64,000 bases of DNA from Deinococcus sp. KNUC1210 (GTDB lineage Bacteria > Deinococcota > Deinococci > Deinococcales > Deinococcaceae): the NCBI RefSeq assembly GCF_022344005.1, contig NZ_CP092192.1, forward strand, positions 124,001-188,000, read 5' to 3'. Shown piece by piece: positions 52,391 to 60,575 of the stretch. A model generated the notes under the pieces. The model ran no database searches, was not told where the DNA came from, and worked only from the letters and a program-made list of their open reading frames with translations. The position numbers and the translations under genes were made by a program. Every line of letters begins with the position of its first letter. Within the stretch, counting starts at the first letter, position 1.

Positions 52391-53239
52391 TCAGTACATC
52401 GGATTGGGCGTGTCGCCCACTTCCAGCACTTCCAGCACGTCACCCACCCGGAGCCGCCCGGTCCGTTCTGCATACGGCGCGTCCTGCACCATGTTCTGTC
52501 CGAACGGAACCTTGCGGTCACGCTGACGGGTGCGGGTCAGGGTCCGCAGCGGCTCGGCGCTCATGCGGCCTTCCTCCGTCACATTGACCATGCTGCACCG
52601 GGCGCAGCTTTCGACCACCTCGAAGTGCAGCTCGCCCACACGGATGCGCCGCCAGCAGTCCTCACTGTACGGGGCCGTGTCGCCACCGATCAGCAGATTG
52701 GGCCGGAAATCGTGGACCGTGACCGGGCGAGGACTGCGGGTATTGAGGTCGGCAAGAGACGCGGCGGTGATCAGATTGAACGGATTGCCGTCTACATACG
52801 CCAGGAGCGAGCGGTACGGCCTGTCGGTGGGCTGCCAGCGCTCCACGTCGTCCGGCAGGTGCAGCAGCGTGCAGCCGTCTTCCAGATAGTCGCTGAACCA
52901 CGCCGTCACCTCGTCTGAAACCTCGGTGCCGCCGACCTCATGCCCCCAGAAGTCGATGCTCCGGCCCTCGTTCTGGGGCTGGGCAGGCACGTGCAGCCTC
53001 GGCATACCGGGCGCTTCCACCCGCAGGCCCGCGCCTTCCAGCGTCACCTGAAGCTGCCGCATGCGCGGAAACTGCCGCTGCGTCACCGGCTGTCGTCCCT
53101 GGTCGATCACCATCCAGCGCCGATCCAGATGCAGGCCACGCGGCCCCACTTCGGAACTGTCGAGCTGGATCCCTCCCGCCGATTTGATCGGATAGACGTA
53201 CAGAGCGCTGAGGGTGAGCGGGGCAGGCGGTGTCGGCAT
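52391..53239 (-). CDS. MOSC domain-containing protein (YcbX-like)
   Basis: Protein of 282 residues with an N-terminal MOSC_N beta-barrel (LSALYVYPIKSAGGIQLDSSEVGPRGLHLDRRWMV) and a C-terminal MOSC domain (FRPNLLIGGDTAPYSEDCWRRIRVG). The presumed molybdenum-sulphur cysteine lies in VVESCARCSMVNV. Family members bind a molybdenum cofactor and reduce N-hydroxylated compounds, as YcbX does. GAGGAC lies 4 nt before the ATG. No [2Fe-2S] ferredoxin tail is present, unlike E. coli YcbX, so a separate electron donor is expected. Confidence 0.93.
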   Translation of the reverse strand: MPTPPAPLTLSALYVYPIKSAGGIQLDSSEVGPRGLHLDRRWMVIDQGRQPVTQRQFPRMRQLQVTLEGAGLRVEAPGMPRLHVPAQPQNEGRSIDFWGHEVGGTEVSDEVTAWFSDYLEDGCTLLHLPDDVERWQPTDRPYRSLLAYVDGNPFNLITAASLADLNTRSPRPVTVHDFRPNLLIGGDTAPYSEDCWRRIRVGELHFEVVESCARCSMVNVTEEGRMSAEPLRTLTRTRQRDRKVPFGQNMVQDAPYAERTGRLRVGDVLEVLEVGDTPNPMY

Positions 53240-53300
53240 GGATGTCCTCTGGAGGTGAGTTCGGGGTGAGCGGTGTCGGTGGGGAGCGGCTGGATGGTCT

Positions 53301-54287
53301 TCAGGTCACGAACAGCGATTCTTCCGGGCAGGTTTCTTCCAGCCGCCGGAACAGCGCCTCTGTCACGCTCTCTCCGGCTAGTTCCAGCGCCAGCAGCAGC
53401 GCTCCGAAGACCGGTTCGTGGTGGCTGGCCTGCCACGTCACAGCGGGATTCGCTTCGTGAACGCGGTGCATCAGGGCCTCGCGCAGTAGCGGCGACGGAT
53501 GGCGCATGACCCCGCCGGAGGTGACGAGGCGGTACGCTCCGCTGAGGCCCACTTTGCGGGCGGCGGCCAGTGCGTAATCGCCCAGCGCGGCGCCGTGCTG
53601 CTGCACGATTCTGCGGCTGGCTGGGTCGCCCGCCTGGGCCTCGTCGAGCAGCACGCGGGCGAGGCGGCCCAGGTGGGCGTGCGCCGGGTGCTCGCGGGCC
53701 GTGAACGAGTGCAGCAGCGCGTCCACCGTCTCACAGCCGAAGTGCGCCAGCGTTCTGGCGGTCAGGGTGGTGGGCGCGTCGATGCCCAGGTCGGCACGGT
53801 AGACGGCCCGCAGCGTGCGCTGAGCCAGTTCTTCCGCGCCTTCGGGCTCCTGCCAGTAGCTGCTGTGCCAGGCGGTGCCGCCCGCTGCCCGCGCCGCCGT
53901 GCCTGCACTGGTGCCACACACCACCGCCACGCCCAGGCCATCCAGCGACCCGGCCCGCAGCGCGCCCACCGCGTCATTGACCACCTGCCGGGACTCGGCC
54001 CAGTCCCAGCGGGTCAGTTCGCGGCGCAGCAGGGCGAAGTCTTCCGGCCAGTCGGCTCCGCTGGCACTGAGCGTCAGGGCCTGGATTCGCATGCCCGCCG
54101 GCAGCCCGGCGCTGGCACGGGCCGCACTGACTGCCTGTTCCAGCGCCGACAGGGCGCGGTGCTGCTGCACATAGATATTGCTGCTTCCAGCGCGGCCCCA
54201 GCCCAGCACCGTGCCGCTGGTGTCCGCGATCAGGGCGATGGTCTTGGTGTTGCCCGCGTCGATTCCAAGCACCAGGGTGCTACTCAT
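53301..54287 (-). CDS. BadF/BadG/BcrA/BcrD-type kinase, probable amino-sugar kinase
   Basis: ASKHA-fold protein of 328 residues. The phosphate-1 loop is LVLGIDAGNTKTIALIAD, the middle motif VAVVCGTSAGTAARAAGG, and adenosine-site residues are in RLVTSGGVMRHPSPLL. This family includes N-acetylglucosamine and glucosamine kinases. It is the last gene of the sugar operon and its ATG overlaps the NagB-like stop as ATGA, so coupling is tight. I infer phosphorylation of glucosamine or N-acetylglucosamine at C6. With no NagA in the operon, glucosamine may be the better guess. Confidence 0.88.
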   Translation of the reverse strand: MSSTLVLGIDAGNTKTIALIADTSGTVLGWGRAGSSNIYVQQHRALSALEQAVSAARASAGLPAGMRIQALTLSASGADWPEDFALLRRELTRWDWAESRQVVNDAVGALRAGSLDGLGVAVVCGTSAGTAARAAGGTAWHSSYWQEPEGAEELAQRTLRAVYRADLGIDAPTTLTARTLAHFGCETVDALLHSFTAREHPAHAHLGRLARVLLDEAQAGDPASRRIVQQHGAALGDYALAAARKVGLSGAYRLVTSGGVMRHPSPLLREALMHRVHEANPAVTWQASHHEPVFGALLLALELAGESVTEALFRRLEETCPEESLFVT

Positions 54288-54982
54288 GTCCACGCGGCCT
54301 CGTCCGCGATCACGGTGAGAGGCGTGCGGCGCAGCAGCGAAGAGGGCACGTCAGGCGTTTCCGGCCCCTCCAGCGTGCGGCGCAGGATGCCGCGTTTGTG
54401 CGCTCCGCTCACCAGCAGCAGGACCGCTCGGGCCGACAGAATCACGTTCATTCCGGCGGTCATGGCGTGCGTCGGCACGCTCAGTTCGCCCCAGTAGGCG
54501 CGGTTGCTCTCCAGGCTCGCGGGCGTCAGGGCAAGCACGCGGGTCGTGGCCGTGGGCAGGCTGGGAGGCTCGTTGAAACCCAGATGCCCGTTCGGTCCCA
54601 GTCCCAGAATCGCCAGATCGATGCCCCCCAGCGCTGAAATGTCGGCCTCGAAAGCGGCGGGGTCGGCAAGCCGGATGGTCTGCCGAACTCCCAGCGGCGT
54701 CACGAAGGAACGCTCCATCCATCCCCACAGGCTGCGTGGGTCCTTCTCACCCAGACCCAGATATTCGTCGAGCTGCACGGCGGTCACGCGGCTGAAATCG
54801 GCGTCCCCCCGCTCTGCCCGCCTGCCGAGTTCGGCATACGTCGCCATCGGCGTGTTGCCCGTCGCCACCAGCATGCTGAGCGTCGGCTTTGCCCGCACCT
54901 GCGTGGCGATGAAGTCGGCGGCCTGAACAGCCAGCGCCTCCGAGTCGGGCTGGATGTCGAGCGTCACGCCTGCCTGCCTCAT
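54284..54982 (-). CDS. nagB: Glucosamine-6-phosphate deaminase-like protein
   Basis: NagB-type isomerase/deaminase of 232 residues, similar in length to the B. subtilis enzyme. Signatures are SMLVATGNTPMATYAEL, VTAVQLDEYLGLG (catalytic Asp-Glu), and LGLGPNGHLGFNEPPSLP. It converts glucosamine 6-phosphate to fructose 6-phosphate and ammonia. ATG at 54982 lies 11 bp past the GH4 stop and just after GCAGGA. It is placed between the GH4 glycosidase and the kinase, which suggests it receives the phosphorylated amino sugar. Confidence 0.92.
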   Translation of the reverse strand: MRQAGVTLDIQPDSEALAVQAADFIATQVRAKPTLSMLVATGNTPMATYAELGRRAERGDADFSRVTAVQLDEYLGLGEKDPRSLWGWMERSFVTPLGVRQTIRLADPAAFEADISALGGIDLAILGLGPNGHLGFNEPPSLPTATTRVLALTPASLESNRAYWGELSVPTHAMTAGMNVILSARAVLLLVSGAHKRGILRRTLEGPETPDVPSSLLRRTPLTVIADEAAWT

Positions 54983-54993
54983 TCCTGCCGGTG

Positions 54994-56289
54994 TTACCAC
55001 AGGCGCTCCGGCAGATACGAGCGGTGGGCCAGACTCAGTTCGTCGTATAGCGTCTGAGCCAGCGGCAGCGTCCGGACGAGCGGATTGCTCGTCAGCGCCT
55101 GAATCGCCTGCTGCCTGCTGCCGTTCCAGGCGGCGTCGGCGGCAAGCTGCTGGTATTCGCCCAGTGCTCCCACCAGTCCGCGCACGGCGCTCGGCACCCG
55201 GTAGCCCGAAATGGGCCGCACGCCCTGGCCGTTCACGATGCACGGCACTTCCACCACCTGCGAATCGGGGAAATCGGCCACCGCGCCGCCGTTGACCACG
55301 TTCGTCGGCCAGATCTCGTTCTTGTCGTTGAACACGGCGTCCATCACGTCCACCGCCACTTCCAGCTCGAAGATGCCGCCGCGTGACAGTTCGGGTTCCA
55401 GCGTGGGGTTCGGCGCGTCTACCTGTTCGCGGTAGTGCTTCCAGTAGCTCGGTACGTCGGCCAGAATGTCCTGGGCGCGGGTGGTCGGCTTCTCTGTCAG
55501 GTCGCGCAGCATGTCCTGTTCAAAGTAGTAATACTTCATGTACGAGGCGGGCAGGCTGTTCATCGCCACGGCCAGCGAAATCCAGCGCCGCGCCCAGTCG
55601 TCTTCGATGCCGTCTGCCAGCCGTTGCGCCAGAATCGGAAGCATCGGCTGTCCGTCGTACTGTGCCCCGCCGTCTTCCGCCGCGCTCCAGCAGGCGTGGT
55701 TCAGGCCCAGCATGGTGGCCCGCACCTTGCTCGGGTCCAGGCCCGCCAGTTCCGCGATTTCACGGGGAAACACGATGGGGCCTTCGCACAGCGACACCAC
55801 CTTGATAGGAGAATGGTCGGCCACCGCCTGCGCCACGATATTGACGGGGTTGGTGTAATTGAACAGCGTGGCATTCGGACAGACGGCCTCCATGTCGGCC
55901 ACCAGGTCTTTGGCGACCGCTATCGCCCGCAGTGCCATAAAAAAGCCGCCCGCGCCCTGGGTTTCCTGCCCGATGGCCCCATGACTCAGCGGAATGCGCT
56001 CATCCTGATATCTGGCCTCGAAGCCGCCCGGACGGTAGCTCGACAGCACGCCTTCACAGTCGGCCAGCGCGGCGCGGCGGTCGGTGGTCGCGGATATCTT
56101 CAGATCCACGCCCTGCACTTCGGTCATGCGGGTCGCGAGGCGGCGCACCAGTTCGAGCCTTTCCGCGTCGAGGTCCTGAAGCACGATTTCGGAGCCGCCA
56201 AAATTTGCAGCCTGACGGATAAACGAGGCGAGAGTGCCGGGCGCACGGGTGCTGCCGCCGCCGATGTAGGCGAGTTTTACGCTAGCCAT
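54994..56289 (-). CDS. Glycoside hydrolase family 4 (6-phospho-beta-glucosidase-like)
   Basis: NAD+ and metal-dependent glycosidase of 431 residues using oxidation-elimination chemistry. The NAD loop is KLAYIGGGSTRAPGTLASF at the N-terminus. ATLFNYTNPVNIVAQ and MLGLNHACW are GH4 signatures. The cysteine motif reads VVSLCEGPIVF, unlike the CNVP form I know from 6-phospho-beta-glucosidases. AAAGGA lies 6 nt before the ATG. It follows the transporter genes after a 219-bp gap with strong secondary structure, and precedes nagB by 11 bp. ABC transport delivers unphosphorylated sugar, so its substrate may not be a 6-phosphate, or a kinase acts first. Confidence 0.92.
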   Translation of the reverse strand: MASVKLAYIGGGSTRAPGTLASFIRQAANFGGSEIVLQDLDAERLELVRRLATRMTEVQGVDLKISATTDRRAALADCEGVLSSYRPGGFEARYQDERIPLSHGAIGQETQGAGGFFMALRAIAVAKDLVADMEAVCPNATLFNYTNPVNIVAQAVADHSPIKVVSLCEGPIVFPREIAELAGLDPSKVRATMLGLNHACWSAAEDGGAQYDGQPMLPILAQRLADGIEDDWARRWISLAVAMNSLPASYMKYYYFEQDMLRDLTEKPTTRAQDILADVPSYWKHYREQVDAPNPTLEPELSRGGIFELEVAVDVMDAVFNDKNEIWPTNVVNGGAVADFPDSQVVEVPCIVNGQGVRPISGYRVPSAVRGLVGALGEYQQLAADAAWNGSRQQAIQALTSNPLVRTLPLAQTLYDELSLAHRSYLPERLW

Positions 56290-56304
56290 AAGAATCCTTT
56301 GAAT

Positions 56305-56328
56305 GGGGGTGAGGGACGGGGAGGGGGG
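56305..56328 (+). other. G-quadruplex-prone run before GH4
   Basis: Four G-runs of 5, 3, 4 and 6 lie at 56305-56309, 56313-56315, 56318-56321 and 56323-56328, separated by 1 to 3 bases. That is an excellent intramolecular quadruplex pattern on the plus strand, which is the template strand for the GH4 transcript. Confidence 0.55.
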
Positions 56329-56332
56329 ATGA

Positions 56333-56501
56333 GTGATGCGTGATGGGTGATGGGTGATGTGGAAAATAGGCAGCAAGAACAGAGCTACTTGCCTTCTTTT
56401 TCTGTTCCAGCCTCTCTTCAGTGGGCCGTTCCAGCGGAACTGGGGGTAAGTGAGCGCCAGCGATTGCCCTACCTCATCACCCATCACCCATCACGCATCA
56501 C
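56333..56501. repeat. Perfect 27-bp inverted repeat made of 7-mer units
   Basis: 56333-56359 and 56475-56501 are exact reverse complements over 27 bases. Each arm is four tandem units of the type GTGATGS, so it is also a short tandem repeat. The 115-base interior has smaller hairpins (GAACAG/CTGTTC; GTTCC/GGAAC). It fills the gap between oppF and the GH4 gene and could fold in RNA to attenuate or protect transcripts. Confidence 0.8.
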
Positions 56502-56508
56502 ATCTCTT

Positions 56509-57555
56509 CTACAGCGCGTACTCCCCCACGCTTCCGCCGCGTTTTGCCTTGACTGCCGGGTCGTGCAGGATGCAGCGGGCCTGATGGCCTTCGCCCACGT
56601 CGTACATGCGCGGCAGACCGTCTTTGCATTCCGGCATGGCGTAGGGGCAACGCGGCTCGAAGGGGCAGCCGGGCGGAAGCGCCTTCAGATCGGGTACCTC
56701 GCCCCGCGCCTCGACGTGGTCGGGTGTCAGACCCGCGTCGGGTTTGGGAGCGGCACTCTTGAGCAGCTGGGTATACGGATGTTGTGGACGGTCGATCACC
56801 TGTTCGGCTGGGCCGAGTTCCACGAGTGTGCCCGCGTACAGCACCGCCACCCGGTCGCTCATGTAGCGTGCGCCCGCCAGATCGTGCGTGATGAACAGCA
56901 TGCTCAGTCCTTCCTGATCTTTCAGGTCAAGCAGCAGATTCATCACGTCGAGCCGGATGGACACGTCGAGCGCCGAAGTCGGTTCGTCGGCCAGAATCAG
57001 TTCGGGCTGGGCGGCCAGGGCACGGGCGATACCGACCCGCTGGCGCTGCCCGCCCGACAGTTCGAAGGGGCGTTTGGCAGCGTAGGTGGCGGCGGGCGAC
57101 AGGCCCACGCGTTCCAGCAGCGCGTGGACCTGCTTGTCTGAATTTCCGCGTGCCAGACGGTGAATCTTCAGGGGCCGCGACAGCGTATAGCCCACCGGAT
57201 GAAGCGGGTTCAGGCTGGCGTAGGGGTCCTGAAAGATCATCTGGACGTGTTTGCGAAACTGCCGCAGCGCGCCGCCCCCCATGCGGTTGGGAATGTTCTG
57301 ACCGCTCAGCCGGATCTGGCCTGACGTGGGCTCATACAGGTGCGCGATCAGGCGGGCAATCGTGCTCTTGCCGCTGCCCGACTCGCCCACCAGCCCCAGC
57401 ACTTCACCGCGCCGGATGCTGAAGGTCACGTCGTTGACGGCGACCACATTCGCCCGGCCCCGCGCCGTGAAGACCTTGCGGAGTCCCTCGATTTCCAGCG
57501 TGTTGCCGCTGGAAGCCGGGTCAGTTGGCGTGCGGGAGGGAGACGACAGACTCAA
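56509..57555 (-). CDS. Oligopeptide/oligosaccharide ABC transporter ATP-binding protein (OppF-like)
   Basis: ATPase of 348 residues. Walker A is [16 protein letters not shown], the Q loop [12 protein letters not shown], the signature [16 protein letters not shown] and Walker [13 protein letters not shown]. The C-terminal Opp-type tail has cysteines ([14 protein letters not shown]) typical of this subfamily. The start is a TTG preceded by GGAGGAGGTG at 6 nt; it lies inside the last codons of the reconstructed upstream fusion gene. It pairs with the OppD-like domain of that fusion. Confidence 0.93.
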   Translation of the reverse strand: MSLSSPSRTPTDPASSGNTLEIEGLRKVFTARGRANVVAVNDVTFSIRRGEVLGLVGESGSGKSTIARLIAHLYEPTSGQIRLSGQNIPNRMGGGALRQFRKHVQMIFQDPYASLNPLHPVGYTLSRPLKIHRLARGNSDKQVHALLERVGLSPAATYAAKRPFELSGGQRQRVGIARALAAQPELILADEPTSALDVSIRLDVMNLLLDLKDQEGLSMLFITHDLAGARYMSDRVAVLYAGTLVELGPAEQVIDRPQHPYTQLLKSAAPKPDAGLTPDHVEARGEVPDLKALPPGCPFEPRCPYAMPECKDGLPRMYDVGEGHQARCILHDPAVKAKRGGSVGEYAL

Positions 57556-57678
57556 GATTCACCTCCTCCGCGCCGCCTCGGTGGGCGGCAGATTCCTTCA
57601 GTGCGGGCGATATGCTGGGGTCGTACAGGAAGCACGCCACCGAATGTGCCGCATTGAGTTCGAAGGTCTGAAGCGGCT

Positions 57679-59460
57679 TCACGTCGCAGATGCCGGGCAT
57701 GTGCTTGGTGCAGCGCGCGAAAAACGGGCAGCCGGTGATCGTCTCGCTGAGGGCGGGGGGCGGCCCGGAATGCCGCTACGCCGCTCGCGTGCGCCGGTCA
57801 TCGGCGGAAAGGCATTCATGAGCTGCTGGGTGTAGGGATGGGCCGGGTGCGCGTACAGTTCGTGCGCCGGGGCCTGCTCCACGATTTCTCCGGCGTACAT
57901 GATCGCCACCCGGTCACTCATCTCGACCAGCAGACTCAGGTCGTGGGTAATGAACACGATGCTGATGCCCAGCCGCCGCCGCACCTCGCTGATTTCCTGC
58001 AAGATCTGCCGCTGCACCACCACATCGAGCGCGGTGGTCGGCTCGTCCATCACGATCAGCTTGGGTTCCAGCGCCAGCGCAATCGCGATGACCACGCGCT
58101 GCTTCATGCCGCCCGACAGCTGATGCGGATACGAATCCAGATACTCCTCACGGATGCCGACCAGCCGGAACAGTTCGCGGGCGCGGGCGTCGAGTTTCAC
58201 CTTGTCGGTGATGCCGTGCGCCTGCATCGCGTCGTAGACCTGCTCTCTGATCTTCAGCACCGGATTGAGCACGTTCATGCTCGCCTGAAACACCAGACTG
58301 AATTCCTTCCAGCGCACCTGCCGCAGCTGTTCGGGCGTCAGGGCCAGCAGGTCGCGTCCGGCCAGCGATACCGCGCCGTCCAGCACGGTGCCGGGCGGAT
58401 CGAGCAGGCGGGTGGCGGCGAAGGCCAGCGTGCTTTTTCCGCAGCCCGACTCGCCTGCCAGCCCCAGGAATTCACCGGGAGCCACGTCGAGCGAGACGTT
58501 GCGAACGGCCCGCACGGTGCCGCCCCGCGTCACGTAGCCCACATCCAGATGCTGAATCGACAGCAGCGCGTCACTGGGAGCAGGCGTGCTGAAGGCGGTC
58601 TTGACCGGGCGGGGCATCTTCTTCCCGCCCCGGCTGAGGCGCGGATTGCCGAGTTCGTCGATGGCGAAGTTCAGCAGCGCGAACGACGTTCCCAGCAGCG
58701 CAATGCCCAGACCCGGCATCGCCACCCACCACCAGGCACCCTGAAGCAGCGCACCTTTGGCCTGCGCCCAGTAGAGCATCGTGCCCCACGTCACCAGCGA
58801 TACGTCGCCCACGCCGATGAACGACAGGCCCGCTTCACTCAGCACCGCGTACAGCGCCGCGCCGAAGAAGTTGGCAGCGATCAGACCCGCCATGTTGGGC
58901 AGAATCTCCATGAAGATGATGCGCCCTGGCCCCTCGCCCGACGCCACCGCCGCCTGTACGAAATCGCGTTCGCGCAGCGCCAGTGCCTGTGAACGCAGCA
59001 CCCGCGCACCCCAGGCCCAGCCGGTAAAGCTGATGACCACGATGACCGGCCATACGCCCCCGCCACGCAGAAAGGCGCTGGCGATAATGACCAGCGGCAG
59101 GCCCGGCAGTACCAGAAAGACGTTGATCAGCGCATTGATGACTTCATCGACCCAGCCGCCCAGGTACGCGGCGCTCAGACCCAGGGCCACGCTCAGTGCG
59201 GTGGCGATCAGCCCGGCCACCGAGCCGACCAGCAGCGTGAGCCTCGCGCCGTACAGCAGCTGCGCGAAGATGTCCTGGCCGATGGCGGTGGTGCCCAGCA
59301 GATGCTTGCTGGAAAGCGGCATGAAGGCGTCGAATTCCAGCGAATTCGGGTTGTATGGCGTGAGAATGGGCGCGAGCAGCCCCATCAGCAGCAGAATCAG
59401 CAGGATTCCCGCGCCGATGATGGTGCGCGGCTGGCTGAACAGACGCTGGACGCCACTCAT
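57679..59460 (-). CDS. Fused ABC permease (OppC) and ATPase (OppD), frameshifted near the C-terminus
   Basis: One polypeptide joins a DppC/OppC permease (residues 1-275: IGAGILLILLLMGLLAPILTPYNP; the EAA-type cytoplasmic loop is ASGEGPGRIIFMEILPN) to a complete ATPase (residues 295-560). In the latter are GLAGESGCGKSTLAF, LVFQASMNVLNPV, HQLSGGMKQRVVIA and LIVMDEPTTALD. As written the frame ends at 57679. Restoring one C in the run at 57755-57760 gives GIPGRPPALSETITGCPFFARC and continues to a stop at 57521, 646 residues in total, overlapping the oppF start. ATG overlaps the oppB stop as ATGA. The fusion is unusual for this family. Confidence 0.9.
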   Translation of the reverse strand: MSGVQRLFSQPRTIIGAGILLILLLMGLLAPILTPYNPNSLEFDAFMPLSSKHLLGTTAIGQDIFAQLLYGARLTLLVGSVAGLIATALSVALGLSAAYLGGWVDEVINALINVFLVLPGLPLVIIASAFLRGGGVWPVIVVISFTGWAWGARVLRSQALALRERDFVQAAVASGEGPGRIIFMEILPNMAGLIAANFFGAALYAVLSEAGLSFIGVGDVSLVTWGTMLYWAQAKGALLQGAWWWVAMPGLGIALLGTSFALLNFAIDELGNPRLSRGGKKMPRPVKTAFSTPAPSDALLSIQHLDVGYVTRGGTVRAVRNVSLDVAPGEFLGLAGESGCGKSTLAFAATRLLDPPGTVLDGAVSLAGRDLLALTPEQLRQVRWKEFSLVFQASMNVLNPVLKIREQVYDAMQAHGITDKVKLDARARELFRLVGIREEYLDSYPHQLSGGMKQRVVIAIALALEPKLIVMDEPTTALDVVVQRQILQEISEVRRRLGISIVFITHDLSLLVEMSDRVAIMYAGEIVEQAPAHELYAHPAHPYTQQLMNAFPPMTGARERRSGIPGRPPPSARRSPAARFSRAAPSTCPASAT

Positions 59461-60443
59461 GCGCGGCTCTCGCGGATACGGGGATCAAGCAGCACATTCA
59501 GCAGATCGACCGCGAAGTTGGCGAGCAGCACCGTCAGGGCGATGATGAAGAAGATCGCCTGCATCAGCGGATAATCCAGCCCCACCACCGCCTGATACAG
59601 ATAAAATCCCAGCCCCGGATAACTGAACACGATCTCGGTCAGGATGCTGCCGCCGACCACGAAACCCAGCGCCATGCCGAAGCTGGTGAAGCTCGGCAGC
59701 AGCGCGTTTCTGAGCACGTAGCGGCTGAGAATCCGGCGTTCGGGCAGACCCTTGGCGCGGGCAAACGCCAGATAATCCTCGCTCGACACGCTCACCACGT
59801 TGTTTCGCATGGTAATCAGCCAGCCGCCCACTGACGTGATCAGAATGGTGAAGGCGGGCAGGACGGCGTGCCTCAGCAGCGACGACCACCACCCGGCGCT
59901 GAAGGCGTCGCCGGGAAACGGGTCGAGTGCGCCGCTCAGCGGAAACCATTTGAGCTGAAAGGCGAAGATGTAGAGCATCAGGAGGGCGAACCAGAAATAC
60001 GGCATGCTGTTCAGAAACAGCGAGACGGGGGTCAGGGCGTCGGCCCCCGCCTGCCCGCGCCGCCAGCCGCTGTACAGTCCCAGCGCACTGCCGATGATGA
60101 ACGACAGGATGGTGGTGATGCCCACCAGACCGAGCGTGTACGGCAGCGCCATCCCGATCACCTCGGTCACGGGCGTGGGAAACAGGCTGATCGAGCGCCC
60201 GAAATCGCCGTGCAGCAGGCGACCCAGGTAACTGAAGTACTGCGAAATCGGGCTGCCCAGATCGTTCAGACCATACGCGATCTTGAGCGCGTCGACAGCC
60301 GACGGATCGAGGCGGCCCTGGTACTTCGCCAGCATCACGCTGACCGGATCGCCCGGCACCAGGCGCGGCAGCACGAAATTCAGTGTGGCGGCTACCCACA
60401 GCGTGAACAGCAGAATCACGATTTTTCGGAGCAGGTACGGCAT
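59457..60443 (-). CDS. ABC transporter permease (OppB/DppB-like)
   Basis: Integral membrane protein of 328 residues with six or so helices. The start LLRKIVILLFTLWVAATLNFVLPRLVPGDPV is characteristic of DppB. Other blocks are VGITTILSFIIGSALGLYSGWRRG, LNSMPYFWFALLMLYIFA and the EAA loop ARAKGLPERRILSRYVLRNALLP. GGAGGT lies 4 nt before the ATG at 60443. It forms the channel with the OppC part of the fusion, whose start overlaps its stop. Confidence 0.94.
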   Translation of the reverse strand: MPYLLRKIVILLFTLWVAATLNFVLPRLVPGDPVSVMLAKYQGRLDPSAVDALKIAYGLNDLGSPISQYFSYLGRLLHGDFGRSISLFPTPVTEVIGMALPYTLGLVGITTILSFIIGSALGLYSGWRRGQAGADALTPVSLFLNSMPYFWFALLMLYIFAFQLKWFPLSGALDPFPGDAFSAGWWSSLLRHAVLPAFTILITSVGGWLITMRNNVVSVSSEDYLAFARAKGLPERRILSRYVLRNALLPSFTSFGMALGFVVGGSILTEIVFSYPGLGFYLYQAVVGLDYPLMQAIFFIIALTVLLANFAVDLLNVLLDPRIRESRA

Positions 60444-60467
60444 GTTCACCTCCGGGGAGGGGAAGAG

Positions 60468-60570
60468 TAGGAAGGGGCCAGGAGTTGCGGAAGGGCAATC
60501 GCGGAACAATGACTGGACGGACGTCCTGCCGATGTTTCGTGCCCTTCGAACCCCTAACCCCCACTTCCTA
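60468..60570 (-). other. Long imperfect stem-loop between oppA and oppB
   Basis: TAGGAAG (60468-60474) pairs with CTTCCTA (60564-60570), and GAAGGGC (60490-60496) with GCCCTTC (60541-60547); GGGG/CCCC pairs lie between, giving an imperfect stem of about 29 bp. Its base reaches to 5 bp before the oppA stop. Such structures after binding-protein genes commonly stabilise the upstream message or lower permease expression. Confidence 0.5.
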
Positions 60571-60575
60571 GACCC

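Noticed and set aside
56333..56501. CRISPR-like repeats
   Set aside because: The 7-mers are directly tandem with no spacers and no cas genes are near.
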